A DNA stretch of 64,000 nucleotides from Lachnospiraceae bacterium (GCA_029338735.1 JAQYAY010000027.1:21927-85926); one strand, 5' to 3'. Shown: positions 27,672 to 37,903, counted from the stretch's first letter. The notes: generated by a model not told the origin, from the letters alone. Numbers and translations: made by a program.

Positions 27672-27716
27672 ACAGAAAAAGGAACCGTCCACCTGTGTGT
27701 GAACGGCTCCTTCTGT
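27672..27716 (-). terminator. hairpin terminator, mainly for the minus-strand RNA
   Basis: AAGGAGCCGT and ACGGTTCCTT pair around a 14-base loop and are followed by TTTTT on the minus strand. The outer ACAGAA/TTCTGT bases extend the stem. The GGAACCGTCC core resembles the REP-like repeats. It may also stop the convergent HD-GYP transcript, but the plus-strand T-run is weak. Confidence 0.7.
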
Positions 27717-28041
27717 CATTGGTATTGATTGTTTCGTTTCTTAGTTCCCTATATGTCCAACAGATCTGTTAATTTTTTAAAAAAAACATGTCAATTGGGT
27801 TTACGAGTCTGTGACTAATCGTCTCTCCTTCGATACACTATAGATCGTATCCTCTTGTCCCGACCTTTGCTCTGCTCGGGTTCCTTCTCACTGTATGTAG
27901 ATCGTCTAACCTGCATCTCTGGTGAGGGACGGCTTAGTATTTGTAAAAATAAAATCAACAAGTTTCATATCGGCTAAAGTTTCCTGCTCACCGCCTTTTC
28001 TTCACTGCTCTTATCTCTGGAAGCTTCCTTTGTTTCTCTAT
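27676..28041 (-). ncRNA. candidate structured RNA of about 365 nt, family unknown
   Basis: This 530-base gap between convergent genes has no credible reading frame but contains a strong promoter at 28048-28076 on the minus strand and a terminator at 27672-27716. Between them several stems are visible: GGTGAG with CTCACC enclosing about 80 nt, CCCGA with TCGGG, GATAC with GTATC, and ACGA with TCGT. I checked for tmRNA, SRP RNA and 6S hallmarks and did not find them. It could be a regulatory RNA. The adjacent 28090-28160 stretch has a direct repeat of ATTATTGTCTGTT at 28117 and 28140. Confidence 0.5.
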
Positions 28042-28047
28042 GTCTGT

Positions 28048-28076
28048 ATTCTAGTACTCTTCACTGCTTTAGTCAA
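28048..28076 (-). promoter_or_regulatory. sigma-A type promoter of the candidate RNA
   Basis: TTGACT at 28071-28076 and TAGAAT at 28048-28053 with a 17-base spacer on the minus strand. No coding gene follows it within 400 bases. Confidence 0.65.
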
Positions 28077-28174
28077 GGGTTTTTTCTGATTTTTATGAAT
28101 TTTGTCACCTTGCACAATTATTGTCTGTTAATTTTGTATATTATTGTCTGTTGACTTCCTAATAATAATGTGAT

Positions 28175-28564
28175 TCACCTTTTATCTGGCTTCAGGCCGG
28201 CCTTATCCAGCAGCTCTTCGTACAGGCGGTACCAGTGCTGGACTGTGTTCTCCAGGAAAAAATAGTGCGCCAGATAGAATGCCAGCAGGATCAGGAAGCC
28301 GAAGAAGATCGGGCCTGAGGCTATGATGGTGTCCGGCAGGTACAGGACTACTCCTAATGCGAAGAGGGTGATGACTATCGTGAAGAATACGACGATCAGG
28401 TGGACGAGGCGCTCGTGCTGGAGGAAGCGTATTTTCTGCAGGTGATATTTCAGTTCCTGCTGAGTTTCCTCGGGAGTATGGTCTTCACTTATGAATTGTT
28501 CTACCTGAGTCTGATGTTGTCTGCACCATTTTTTGATATTAATACCATATCTATCTTGTGTCAT
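28175..28564 (-). CDS. small membrane protein, 129 residues
   Basis: I do not recognise the family. The first 50 residues are hydrophilic and helical (with HTPEETQQELKYHLQKIRF), followed by two hydrophobic segments at about 52-75 and 81-103, and a short C-terminal helix (WYRLYEELLDKAG). This looks like a two-pass inner membrane protein with both ends in the cytoplasm. It starts 47 bases downstream of the end of truA on the same strand and may be the last gene of that row. Confidence 0.7.
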   Translation of the reverse strand: MTQDRYGINIKKWCRQHQTQVEQFISEDHTPEETQQELKYHLQKIRFLQHERLVHLIVVFFTIVITLFALGVVLYLPDTIIASGPIFFGFLILLAFYLAHYFFLENTVQHWYRLYEELLDKAGLKPDKR

Positions 28565-28611
28565 AAAAATTACGCTCCCAATTCGCCTTCACATCACATT
28601 TTATAATAATA

Positions 28612-29346
28612 TTAATAATCAATATGTAGCAATACCAGCCCTTCTGGCGGTGCGGTCGGGCCGGCGGTCTCGCGGTCTCTGGCTTCCAGTGCCTGCCTGA
28701 TGAAGCCTGGCCCACGCTGGCCGCTTCCGACCTGTATCAGCGAGCCTGCTATGATACGGACCATGTTGTACAGAAAGCCGTTGCCTTCGATATGGATCGT
28801 AATCACATTGTCATCCGATCTGCTCACTTCTATCCCATATATCGTCCTGACAAATGTACTGGTCTGCGACCTGACCGAGGCGAAGCTTGTGAAATCATGC
28901 TCTCCGACCAGCGTCTGTGCCTCTTTATTCATCAGGCATGCATCCAGATCTCTATGAAAGAAATACGTATACCTGGACAGTAATGGATTCGGAAAGGTCC
29001 GGTTCAGGATCCGGTATTCATACACTTTTCTTGTCTTCGCGAAGCGTGGATGAAAGTCAGGTGAAACTTCTTCTGACTTCTGGATCACGATATCATGCGG
29101 CAGCCGTTCGTTCAGTGCGTATGCTATCTTTTCTGCTGGCATTCGCGAATCCACATCGAATACCGCAACATTTCCGAGCGCATGAACGCCGGAGTCTGTG
29201 CGACTCGCGCCGATCGTTGATATATCCGTGTGAAACAGATCCGACAGGGCTTCGTTTAATTTTTCCTGAATCGTGACTCCATTCGGCTGGACCTGCCATC
29301 CGCAGTAATCTGTTCCATCGTAGGCTACCGTGAGCTTTACCCTCAT
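28612..29346 (-). CDS. truA: tRNA pseudouridine synthase A
   Basis: Isomerises uridines 38-40 in the tRNA anticodon arm. The 244-residue protein has the catalytic Asp in GASRTDSGVHALGN (about residue 52), the N-terminal AYDGTDYCGWQ and the C-terminal GNGFLYNMVRIIAGSL motif. Its ATG overlaps the stop of the 48-residue small reading frame (ATGA), so translation is coupled to it. Confidence 0.96.
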   Translation of the reverse strand: MRVKLTVAYDGTDYCGWQVQPNGVTIQEKLNEALSDLFHTDISTIGASRTDSGVHALGNVAVFDVDSRMPAEKIAYALNERLPHDIVIQKSEEVSPDFHPRFAKTRKVYEYRILNRTFPNPLLSRYTYFFHRDLDACLMNKEAQTLVGEHDFTSFASVRSQTSTFVRTIYGIEVSRSDDNVITIHIEGNGFLYNMVRIIAGSLIQVGSGQRGPGFIRQALEARDRETAGPTAPPEGLVLLHIDY

Positions 29347-29489
29347 ATGCCGAGCTCCTGCATGACTCCTCTCATGCCCTGCTCCTTGTCTGCCAATCTG
29401 CCGCCGTAGACATTCCCGAGCGCCATTCCGGAGAAGAATTCGGTGAGATAGAGATATGCTTTGTTCTGTAATATTTTTCTTTCTTTCAT
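29343..29489 (-). CDS. 48-residue conserved-looking small protein
   Basis: A short frame beginning ATG at 29489 and ending TGA at 29343. Its ATG overlaps the stop of the AarF kinase gene (ATGA), and its TGA overlaps the ATG of truA in the same way. It encodes a soluble peptide beginning MKERKILQNKAYLYLTEFF with a Gly-rich middle (SGMALGNVYGGRLADKEQG). The double overlap strongly suggests it is translated. I do not recognise a family. Confidence 0.6.
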   Translation of the reverse strand: MKERKILQNKAYLYLTEFFSGMALGNVYGGRLADKEQGMRGVMQELGI

Positions 29490-31123
29490 AATTTATATTT
29501 TCTCTTTTTAGCTCTCATCGGTCTTTCAGACCTCTTGCGTCGCCATTTTCTTAAGAAATACCTGCCTGTAAAATAGCATATCGCTGCGACCGATATGAAA
29601 AACCCTATGAATCCCAGGAATGGAATCCCCAGTATCCGCGGTCTCAGATTCGTGGTGCAGATGATGCTCGATCCTACGAGCAGTCCTGTGATGCAGAGGC
29701 CTATGACCAGATTCCTCACAGCCCTGTCTATGACTGCCGTAAGCTCTGACGTAGGCTCGAGATCAAGAGTCATCCTGCCTTTTCCACGGAGATGCTCTTT
29801 CATGATCTCGGAAGTGAGTGACGGGATTTCAGAACCGTTCGACACCATGCGCAGGAACTTGCGCCCGGCATGGCCGATCTCCTGTCTGATATCTATATTG
29901 TGAATGGATTCCTCCAGAAGCCGCTCATAGGCTATCTCCATCATACTGATATCAGGGCTGATCTCTGCAAGCACTCCCTCCACCTGAGTGAGTCCGCGCG
30001 CCAGCATCGTCATACCGTGAGGCATGCTCATGTGATTATTTTTCATGATGTCCATGAGATCACTCATTGCCTCTGCCAGATCCACATCGCCCATAGCCTT
30101 CGACTGGTACTGCTGGAGGAAATCCCTCAGATCATTGTAGAGCGCATCCCGGTCAGGCTTCGCCCAGAAATCACCCAGATCAAGAACAGCATCTGTGACC
30201 TTTGAAATATCATGCATGGCAATGGCTTCGACTCCACGAACCATTATCCGGCGGTCCCTGTCAGTGAGCCTGCCCATCATGCCCATATCGAGCCAGACTA
30301 TTTTTCCATAACGGATCTTCACATTGCCCGGATGCGGATCTGCATGGAAGAAGCCGTCATCCATGACCTGTTTGATGAAATTGTTAGCAAACTTCTGGCC
30401 AATCTCATTCAGGTCATAGCCATTTTCCTTAAGAGCCCTGGCATCATTGATGGCAAAACCATCGATATACTCCATCACGAGCACATGATGCGTCGTATAT
30501 TCCGGATAGAATTCAGGCGTCGCAGTATACACAACCGAGCGGTTATCCTCCGCGAACTCCTGCATATTGGCAGCTTCGCGCGTGAAATCCATCTCTTCCT
30601 GTGCGACTTCCCACAGCTCGTCAAGAACCATGTCCAGATCGACTATATCCTTAAGCTTCGGAACCGCTGCCGGAAGCACCCTCACCGCCTTGTGCAGCAG
30701 GTCGATATCACGCTTCATCATAGTGTAGATGCCGCGGCGCCGCACCTTGATGATGACATCACTGCCATCTTTCAGCATCGCCCTGTGCACCTGCGCAATT
30801 GAGGCCGAACCTATCGGATCCTTTTCTATCGCTGAAAAAATCTCATGGTAATCCCAGCCATGCCTGCTATACGAATCCTTAAGGACCGTCTGCACTTCAT
30901 CAAACGGCATGGGACGCACATCCGAAGTCAGCTTCATCAGCTCGTCACAGTAGGCCTTCGGAAGAATATCCGAATGAAGAGACATGATCTGGCCAAGCTT
31001 CACATATGTGGGACCCAGGTCTTCTAAAATAAGGCGTAACTTTTCTGGAGTTACGCCTCTTGTAATATGGTACCTGTGAAGTACCGATGTGATCTCACGA
31101 AGTCTCGATGTATCGCCACTCAT
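29486..31123 (-). CDS. AarF/ABC1/UbiB-family kinase-like protein
   Basis: A 545-residue atypical kinase. The N-terminal KxGQ motif lies in YVKLGQIMSLHSDILP, the Ala-rich nucleotide loop is GSASIAQVH, and the catalytic and metal motifs HADPHPGNV and WLDMGMMG follow. Two C-terminal hydrophobic segments (about 480-500 and 507-525) anchor it to the membrane. In ubiquinone-making bacteria the family supports quinone synthesis; in Clostridia the role is unclear and is often linked to lipids. Its start overlaps the phasin-like gene by 4 bases. Confidence 0.9.
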   Translation of the reverse strand: MSGDTSRLREITSVLHRYHITRGVTPEKLRLILEDLGPTYVKLGQIMSLHSDILPKAYCDELMKLTSDVRPMPFDEVQTVLKDSYSRHGWDYHEIFSAIEKDPIGSASIAQVHRAMLKDGSDVIIKVRRRGIYTMMKRDIDLLHKAVRVLPAAVPKLKDIVDLDMVLDELWEVAQEEMDFTREAANMQEFAEDNRSVVYTATPEFYPEYTTHHVLVMEYIDGFAINDARALKENGYDLNEIGQKFANNFIKQVMDDGFFHADPHPGNVKIRYGKIVWLDMGMMGRLTDRDRRIMVRGVEAIAMHDISKVTDAVLDLGDFWAKPDRDALYNDLRDFLQQYQSKAMGDVDLAEAMSDLMDIMKNNHMSMPHGMTMLARGLTQVEGVLAEISPDISMMEIAYERLLEESIHNIDIRQEIGHAGRKFLRMVSNGSEIPSLTSEIMKEHLRGKGRMTLDLEPTSELTAVIDRAVRNLVIGLCITGLLVGSSIICTTNLRPRILGIPFLGFIGFFISVAAICYFTGRYFLRKWRRKRSERPMRAKKRKYKL

Positions 31124-31530
31124 GAATCTTTTCTGTCTTCATCGAAAAGGCTGTCATCAGCTGCATCAGCCTTTTCATCTGCTTTTGTATCACTTGCAGC
31201 ATTCTTCACTTTCGCTTCAGCCTCGTTGATTTTCCCTTTGAGAGCATCGAGCTGCTCAGCTGTCATGCCTGCAAGAATGGCATTCAGATCGCGGATCGGG
31301 TTGTCAGAAGTACCAGCTTCCCTGGCCCTGGCTTTTCTCTCCTCTGCACGTTCCTTTGCATTATGCTTTAGCTCCTCATTCATGGACTTGCCATGCTCAA
31401 CGGTGCTCGCACCCTTCTCCACCAGATCATTGAAGATCTCCTCGCTCTTGTCGGCCGTCACAGCAACAGCTCCGACTCCGGCCAGGAATACCTTCTTCAT
31501 AGCTCCTGCGATGATTCCTTCTTCTGACAT
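31120..31530 (-). CDS. phasin-like protein
   Basis: A 136-residue helical, highly charged protein. It has a hydrophobic start (IIAGAMKKVFLAGVGAVAV), an amphipathic Lys/Glu/Ala-rich middle and an acidic tail. This pattern matches the phasin/PhaF-like family that coats lipid or polyhydroxyalkanoate granules, although no PHA genes are present here. Its stop overlaps the ATG of the AarF kinase gene, so the pair is coupled and probably acts together, perhaps at the membrane surface. Confidence 0.72.
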   Translation of the reverse strand: MSEEGIIAGAMKKVFLAGVGAVAVTADKSEEIFNDLVEKGASTVEHGKSMNEELKHNAKERAEERKARAREAGTSDNPIRDLNAILAGMTAEQLDALKGKINEAEAKVKNAASDTKADEKADAADDSLFDEDRKDS

Positions 31531-31615
31531 ATCATAACCTCCTGTCTGTCAATAAATGACACGTGTAATGTTTCTCAGATATATGCTTTCATTTTACCAT
31601 AGTGCCAGACTTTTT

Positions 31616-32056
31616 TCATCTGAAAAAATCTACTATCTTCGGAATAAAAATAATCAACCCTATAATCGCCGCAAATATCGCCGCTACAAGCACTGCGCCT
31701 GCTGCTGTATCCTTTGCCTTCTTTGCAAGAGGCCGCTTCTCTTCCGTGACCAGATCGACTGTGCTCTCGACCGCAGTATTTACAAGCTCGAGGCTGATCA
31801 CAAGTCCGAACAGGATCAGGCAGATGATCCACTCATTCAGAGAAATGCGCAGAATGATCCCGCCAATTATTACGAGAGCCGTCATTGTGAGGTGGATCCG
31901 TATATTTCTCTCATCCCTCACGCATTCCCAGATGCCCTGAAAAGCGTAGCCGAAACTCCTGTATATAGGCTGGTGCCTGCGCGGTCCGGGCTGCCTATCC
32001 CTATTTTCATAATGACTGCGGCTATTCATCGATTCTGATTCTCTATTGCTGATCAT
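31616..32056 (-). CDS. dgkA: diacylglycerol/undecaprenol kinase
   Basis: A 146-residue membrane kinase. After a 35-residue basic N-terminus come three hydrophobic segments. The family motif ELVNTAVESTVDL with conserved Glu and Asn residues is clear, as is the RNIRIHLTM block. Gram-positive members phosphorylate undecaprenol, feeding lipid carrier for cell wall and glycan synthesis. Its ATG overlaps the end of the DUF1805 gene by 4 bases. Confidence 0.92.
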   Translation of the reverse strand: MISNRESESMNSRSHYENRDRQPGPRRHQPIYRSFGYAFQGIWECVRDERNIRIHLTMTALVIIGGIILRISLNEWIICLILFGLVISLELVNTAVESTVDLVTEEKRPLAKKAKDTAAGAVLVAAIFAAIIGLIIFIPKIVDFFR

Positions 32057-32355
32057 AGATTCAGTATCATGGCAGCTTCGTGGCCAGTCATGCCATCCGT
32101 GATGCCAAGCTTTCTCGCAGCCGTTGTCATGCCCTTGATCGGGTTTGCGAGCACTTCGTTGAAATCAGCTCCGCCCACAAGTACAGCTGCATCGCCGAAC
32201 TTCTCGGCAGCCTCGAGATTCAGATATCCGCACATCAGGTATCCCTTGTTGCATTCAATCAGGATCATATTCGGGTGACCCTCTCCACCAGGGCTCTTAA
32301 CCATCACCGCACCAGCTGCCGTACTTCCAATTGCTATTCTGTCTGTTATGACCAT
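32053..32355 (-). CDS. DUF1805 (YunC-like) protein
   Basis: A 100-residue soluble protein of the YunC family, whose function is unknown. Motifs seen are the PNMILIECNKGYLMCGYLN stretch and AVLVGGADFNEVL. The ATG at 32355 is chosen because AGGAG lies 7 bases upstream; the frame extends to 32391 without a ribosome binding site. It is translationally coupled to dgkA. Confidence 0.85.
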   Translation of the reverse strand: MVITDRIAIGSTAAGAVMVKSPGGEGHPNMILIECNKGYLMCGYLNLEAAEKFGDAAVLVGGADFNEVLANPIKGMTTAARKLGITDGMTGHEAAMILNL

Positions 32356-32465
32356 ATCTTTCTCCTTATAAAAAACTGGTAGAATAATCATTCCGTTTAA
32401 TGAGTCTATTCTACCATATTCTGAAGAGGTTGTATATTTATACTATGCACGTCTTCCATAAAGTC

Positions 32466-32494
32466 TTGTGAAATCGTTCTCATGAGAGTATAAT
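32466..32494 (+). promoter_or_regulatory. promoter of the LacI repressor gene, leaderless
   Basis: TTGTGA at 32466-32471 and TATAAT at 32489-32494 are separated by 17 bases. The ATG at 32501 lies 6 bases after the -10 box, so transcription should begin at or next to the start codon. No usable Shine-Dalgarno sequence fits. The same spacing occurs at 61710. Confidence 0.7.
32469..32482. promoter_or_regulatory. LacI-type operator, autoregulatory
   Basis: TGAAATCGTTCTCA matches 12 of 14 positions of the perfect palindrome TGAGAACGTTCTCA upstream of scrA. It lies between the -35 and -10 boxes of the repressor's own promoter, so bound repressor would block RNA polymerase. Confidence 0.75.
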
Positions 32495-32500
32495 AACGGC

Positions 32501-33481
32501 ATGACGATAAATGAGATTGCTCAGATGGCCGGCGTATCCCGTGCCACTGTTTCAAGATATTTAAATGACGGATATGTAAGTGATGAAAAGCGTGAACGGA
32601 TCGCAGCCGTGATCAGAAAGACCGGCTACACTCCGTCAGTTTCTGCACAGCTTCTGCGCTCACATCACACCAACTTCATAGGTGTCATCATCCCCAAGCT
32701 CAACTCCGATTCCATCTCCCGCATGGCAGACGGCATCAGCAGGAAACTCGCAAAAGAAGGCTACCAGCTGCTCCTTGCCTGTACCGAAAATGATGAGAAG
32801 AAAGAGCTGAGATACCTGTCACTGTTTCAGGAGAACAATGTAGACGGCATCATCCTGTTCGGAACTATTTTTACCCCTGAACACAGAAAACTGCTCAAGG
32901 CGCTCGACGTGCCAGTCGTAATTCTGGCCCAGCATGAGACTGGTTTTTCATGCATATACTCAGATGACTATACGGCTGCTCACGAACTGGGAACTCACCT
33001 GGCAAAGACCGCTCATGAGATAGGCATGATCTCCGTTACTCCATCTGATGATGCCGTAGGCCGGAACAGACGTGACGGCTTCCTTGATGCTTTCAGAGAA
33101 AACGGACTCAGCGTACCGAAGAGCCATATCGCCATCAGCGGATTCGACGCCACATCAGGCGAAAAGGCCGCACTTTCTCTTTTGAAAAAATATCCTTCAA
33201 TCGACACTCTGGTCTGTGTCACGGATACCATCGCATCAGGAGCATCATGTGCGATACGTACTCTGGGCCTCAGTATCCCTGAGGATATCCAGCTGTCCGG
33301 ATTCGGCGACAGCACCGTATCCACTGTGCTCTACCCGCCTCTCACGACGGTTCATCTCTATTATGACAAGGCTGGTGAATCAGCTGCCTCCATGCTCCTG
33401 ACACACATCAAGGAAGGGGACACGCCGGTGAATGAGATGAAGTATTCTTTTGATCTGAAAATAAGGGAATCAACAAGATAA
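32501..33481 (+). CDS. scrR: LacI-family repressor, probable sucrose regulon regulator
   Basis: A 326-residue repressor. The N-terminal helix-turn-helix (INEIAQMAGVSRATVSRYLNDG) and hinge (TPSVSAQLLRS) are followed by a periplasmic-binding-like sensor domain with the typical FGDSTVSTVLYPPLTTV end. Its start is leaderless. Matching operators lie at its own promoter and in front of scrA 5.4 kb away, and the regulated genes are a sucrose PTS and a sucrose-6-phosphate hydrolase. The symbol is assigned by this context. Confidence 0.88.
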   Translation: MTINEIAQMAGVSRATVSRYLNDGYVSDEKRERIAAVIRKTGYTPSVSAQLLRSHHTNFIGVIIPKLNSDSISRMADGISRKLAKEGYQLLLACTENDEKKELRYLSLFQENNVDGIILFGTIFTPEHRKLLKALDVPVVILAQHETGFSCIYSDDYTAAHELGTHLAKTAHEIGMISVTPSDDAVGRNRRDGFLDAFRENGLSVPKSHIAISGFDATSGEKAALSLLKKYPSIDTLVCVTDTIASGASCAIRTLGLSIPEDIQLSGFGDSTVSTVLYPPLTTVHLYYDKAGESAASMLLTHIKEGDTPVNEMKYSFDLKIRESTR

Positions 33482-33498
33482 GTTTTATATAAAAAAAT

Positions 33499-33838
33499 AG
33501 GCAGATCGATAAGCCGGGTTATGTCGTTGCATGGCCATCTATCCAGGACTGCTGTTGCCAGCAGCCTCAAGCGACCTACCTGGGAGAGACGGGCCGCCTT
33601 ATCTCCCTTTGCGGTCTTGCTTCGGATGGGGTTTACATGGCTCCTTCTGTTGCCAGAAGGACGGTGGTCTCTTGCGCCGCCTTTCCACCCTTACCTGCGA
33701 CGCAGGCGGTATATTTCTGTTGCACTGTCCCTGGAGTTGCCTCCGCCGGCCGTTAACCGGCATCCTGCCCTGTGAAGCCCGGACTTTCCTCCCGCACACC
33801 CTTTTTGGGTATAGTGCCAGCGGCCATGTGATCTGCCT
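33499..33838 (-). ncRNA. rnpB: RNase P RNA, type A
   Basis: The catalytic RNA of RNase P. On the minus strand the invariant GAGGAAAGTCCGGGCT, ACAGAAATATACCGCC, GGTAAGGGTGGAAAGG and the 3' ATAACCCGGCTTAT blocks are all present in order. The ends are set by the P1 helix: AGGCAGATC at 33838-33830 pairs with GATCTGCCT at 33507-33499. A run of T follows at 33497-33491. The layout of about 340 nt fits the ancestral type A found in Clostridia, not the Bacillus type B. Confidence 0.96.
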
Positions 33839-33959
33839 GAGTGATATTCTATGCTAAAAAAGGACGCGGTGTCAAGTTCAAATATTTTTTGATGAAATGA
33901 ATCAGGCAATATGGTAGAATAACAGCTGATAACTACAATATTAATTTTGAGGATATATT

Positions 33960-34160
33960 ATGGGATTAACGCAGAAAATGAACCGCAACAGACTCGACAG
34001 GAACGGCGACAGGCCGCCTGAGGTCACATACGGACTCGAGAATCTCTTTGACGAGTTCTATGGAAAAGATGAATATGATGACGATGAGGAAACAGAGCAC
34101 TACGAGGGGTATGAGGCAGGCTCTGGGAAAAAAGATTCCGGGAAAGGACAGGCCCAATGA
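33960..34160 (+). CDS. small acidic hypothetical protein, 66 residues
   Basis: A hydrophilic protein with a basic N-terminus (MGLTQKMNRNRLDRNGD) and a strongly acidic middle (about residues 35-52, with repeated Asp and Glu). GAGG lies about 8 bases before the ATG. Its stop overlaps the next gene's start (ATGA), so the pair is coupled. I do not recognise a family. Confidence 0.65.
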   Translation: MGLTQKMNRNRLDRNGDRPPEVTYGLENLFDEFYGKDEYDDDEETEHYEGYEAGSGKKDSGKGQAQ

Positions 34161-34345
34161 ATAATTTCTGGAAGGTCCGTGCTTTTTTCGTTGAACTATA
34201 TCGCAAAATAAGATATGGCAGGAAGAACGGCTACAAAAAATTCACCTGTCCTTCCTGCCATCAGAAAGTACGTGTCCCACGAGGTCACGGAAAAATAGAG
34301 ATTACCTGCCCGAAGTGCGGAGCAAAATTTATCAGGAAATCATGA
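34157..34345 (+). CDS. small zinc-ribbon protein, 62 residues
   Basis: A basic protein with an aromatic N-terminal helix (NNFWKVRAFFVELYRKI) and a C-terminal zinc ribbon made of FTCPSCHQKVRVPRG and ITCPKCGAKF. Such proteins are common near membrane or rhomboid-type genes in Lachnospiraceae, with no known function. The start overlaps the stop of the acidic protein by 4 bases. Confidence 0.75.
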   Translation: MNNFWKVRAFFVELYRKIRYGRKNGYKKFTCPSCHQKVRVPRGHGKIEITCPKCGAKFIRKS

Positions 34346-34398
34346 CAACCTGAATCCTGATGAGTGACATTTATCCAGCGTTTATCTGGCTACAGATG

Positions 34399-35892
34399 TC
34401 AGATGATCAGCCAGCCTGCTGCTGAATCAGCACACTCCGTTCTGAAATGTATCATGTCAGGATTATCCGGATAATATCTGGTCGTGAATACCACTTCACC
34501 ATCATTGATATAGATTTCGAGCAGACTCCTGTCAAAAATTGCACGAACATTGCTGACTCTGCCATCCATCAGTTCAGCATGGCGCTCCGTGCGGCCACAG
34601 CCTTTATTCCCTGAAAAAATCAGACTCACAATTCCGTCCTTTACCAGAAGCTGCACATCATTATTGAGCATAAAGAGCAGCCCATCGTCTGCAGCATCCA
34701 TCGACATCTCAACATCCCAGGCACCTGTTTCGAGGTCACACTCAAATCCATTTCCAGAAATCGCTTCGGTGGCTGAACTCTCTTCCTGTATGAAGTCAAC
34801 TATTTTTTTCCCACGACGTGATTCAAATCCCTTAACCGGTGTCGTGTAGAACCTGCCATTCTTGTATTTTATCTCACGTGGCAGTGTAAGAGAATGCTGC
34901 CAGCCTTCCACAATTGCAGGGTCATTGCCGTATTCAGCATCAGGCACTCCGGCCCAGCCTATCAGAATCTGACGACCATCCGGCGCTGTAAAAGTCTGCG
35001 GTGCATAGAAGTCAAAACCCATGTCCCACTCATGGAAATTGTCGATTGAGATCAGATCGTCAAGTATGCATGAATCAGTTTTTTCAAGACCTGAGAAACT
35101 ATTCTTTTCATCATTACAGTCCTGCCGGGTATTGCCATCTGAATCCAATATGCAGTAGCCGGATTCATATGTATTCTGGAATCTGTTCCTATGATGTACC
35201 ATGCCCTGTGGGCAGAACGCCACAGCCTGCACTCCATCAGCCATGAAATAATCCGGGCATTCGAGCATGAATCCGAAATCATCCTTCGGGAAATATTCCC
35301 TTGCCACCTGCCAGTCTTTTCTGTCGTCTGACTTCATCAGCAGCAGGCCGCCCTTTGACGCGCGGCTTCGCATGCCAAGAAGCATATAGTATGCAGTATC
35401 TTTGCCTGATTTCTGAGTCACTGACTCACGCCACACCTTCGGATCCCTGACATGACACGACAGATCAGACGGATAGTCATCATTTGTCAGGAGCAGCTGC
35501 TTCTCTCCCGGGTGGATCCCATCCTTGAAATCTACCCTGATCACATTATGCCCGCGGCCTTCATTGATATAGTCGAAGTTGCCAGGATGCTTGACATTTC
35601 CGGTATAATAAATTTCCATTACTCCTTCATCTGTATATGCCGTTCCGGAATATGCCCCATCGCTGTCCCATTCGGTATCAGTCACAATCGGTATGTCCAC
35701 AAAGATAAAATGAGCGAGATCATCAGACACATAATGTCCCCAGAACCTGCCGCCACTGCCCAGCGGGCTGTTCGGCGAATACTGGAAAAATATATGATAC
35801 TGTCCATTGAAATAGCATGACCCATTCGGGTCATTCATCCACCCCTGCGGCGGCTGTATATGAAACTTGTGTCTGTATTTTCCTTCAACCAT
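34399..35892 (-). CDS. scrB: sucrose-6-phosphate hydrolase (GH32)
   Basis: Cleaves sucrose 6-phosphate, produced by the PTS, into glucose 6-phosphate and fructose. The 497-residue protein has the GH32 nucleophile motif WMNDPNG at about residue 20, the RDPK motif and the acid/base motif ECPDYF. The C-terminal beta-sandwich is present (SLLEIYINDGEVVFTTR). It follows scrA in the same operon, with one arm of a REP-like repeat in the 52-base gap, and has GAGGTGAG before its ATG. Confidence 0.95.
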   Translation of the reverse strand: MVEGKYRHKFHIQPPQGWMNDPNGSCYFNGQYHIFFQYSPNSPLGSGGRFWGHYVSDDLAHFIFVDIPIVTDTEWDSDGAYSGTAYTDEGVMEIYYTGNVKHPGNFDYINEGRGHNVIRVDFKDGIHPGEKQLLLTNDDYPSDLSCHVRDPKVWRESVTQKSGKDTAYYMLLGMRSRASKGGLLLMKSDDRKDWQVAREYFPKDDFGFMLECPDYFMADGVQAVAFCPQGMVHHRNRFQNTYESGYCILDSDGNTRQDCNDEKNSFSGLEKTDSCILDDLISIDNFHEWDMGFDFYAPQTFTAPDGRQILIGWAGVPDAEYGNDPAIVEGWQHSLTLPREIKYKNGRFYTTPVKGFESRRGKKIVDFIQEESSATEAISGNGFECDLETGAWDVEMSMDAADDGLLFMLNNDVQLLVKDGIVSLIFSGNKGCGRTERHAELMDGRVSNVRAIFDRSLLEIYINDGEVVFTTRYYPDNPDMIHFRTECADSAAGWLII

Positions 35893-35904
35893 ATCTCACC
35901 TCAA

Positions 35905-35940
35905 GACAGGGGGACGGTTCTCCTGTCTTTTTAATTAAAT
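35905..35940. repeat. single REP-like arm between scrA and scrB
   Basis: One arm (GACAGGGGGACGGTTCTCCTGTC plus a T-run and TTAATTAAAT), same family as 4279-4349. Its inverted partner arm is not adjacent but lies 1.9 kb away at 37864-37888, on the other side of scrA. Confidence 0.85.
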
Positions 35941-35944
35941 TTCT

Positions 35945-37843
<1,899 letters not shown>

Positions 37844-37863
37844 TTATTAAAAAAATTGAATGA

Positions 37864-37888
37864 GACAGGAGAACCGTCCCCCCTTGTC
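37864..37888. repeat. single REP-like arm in the scrA leader
   Basis: GACAGGAGAACCGTCC followed by CCCCTTGTC, inverted with respect to the arm at 35905-35940. It lies between the scrA start codon and the nearest operator, so it is in the transcript leader. Confidence 0.82.
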
Positions 37889-37889
37889 C

Positions 37890-37903
37890 TGAGATCGTTC
37901 TCA
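37890..37903. promoter_or_regulatory. LacI-type operator O2 upstream of scrA
   Basis: TGAGATCGTTCTCA, one mismatch from the perfect palindrome at 37950-37963. The two centres are 60 bases apart, close to six helical turns, so looping between two repressor dimers is possible. Confidence 0.8.

Noticed and set aside
27960..27985. SigD (flagellar sigma) promoter from GCCGATAT
   Set aside because: The -10 match is exact, but no TAAA-type -35 lies at the right distance. The same holds for the copy at 60740-60747.
27676..28041. tmRNA, SRP RNA or 6S RNA
   Set aside because: No tRNA-like ends or tag frame, no GGAAG-type SRP apex, and no long rod with a central bubble was seen.
33531..33857. Protein-coding frames on either strand of 33.5-33.9 kb
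   Set aside because: The whole interval is explained by RNase P RNA; the frames are chance openings in a GC-rich structured RNA.
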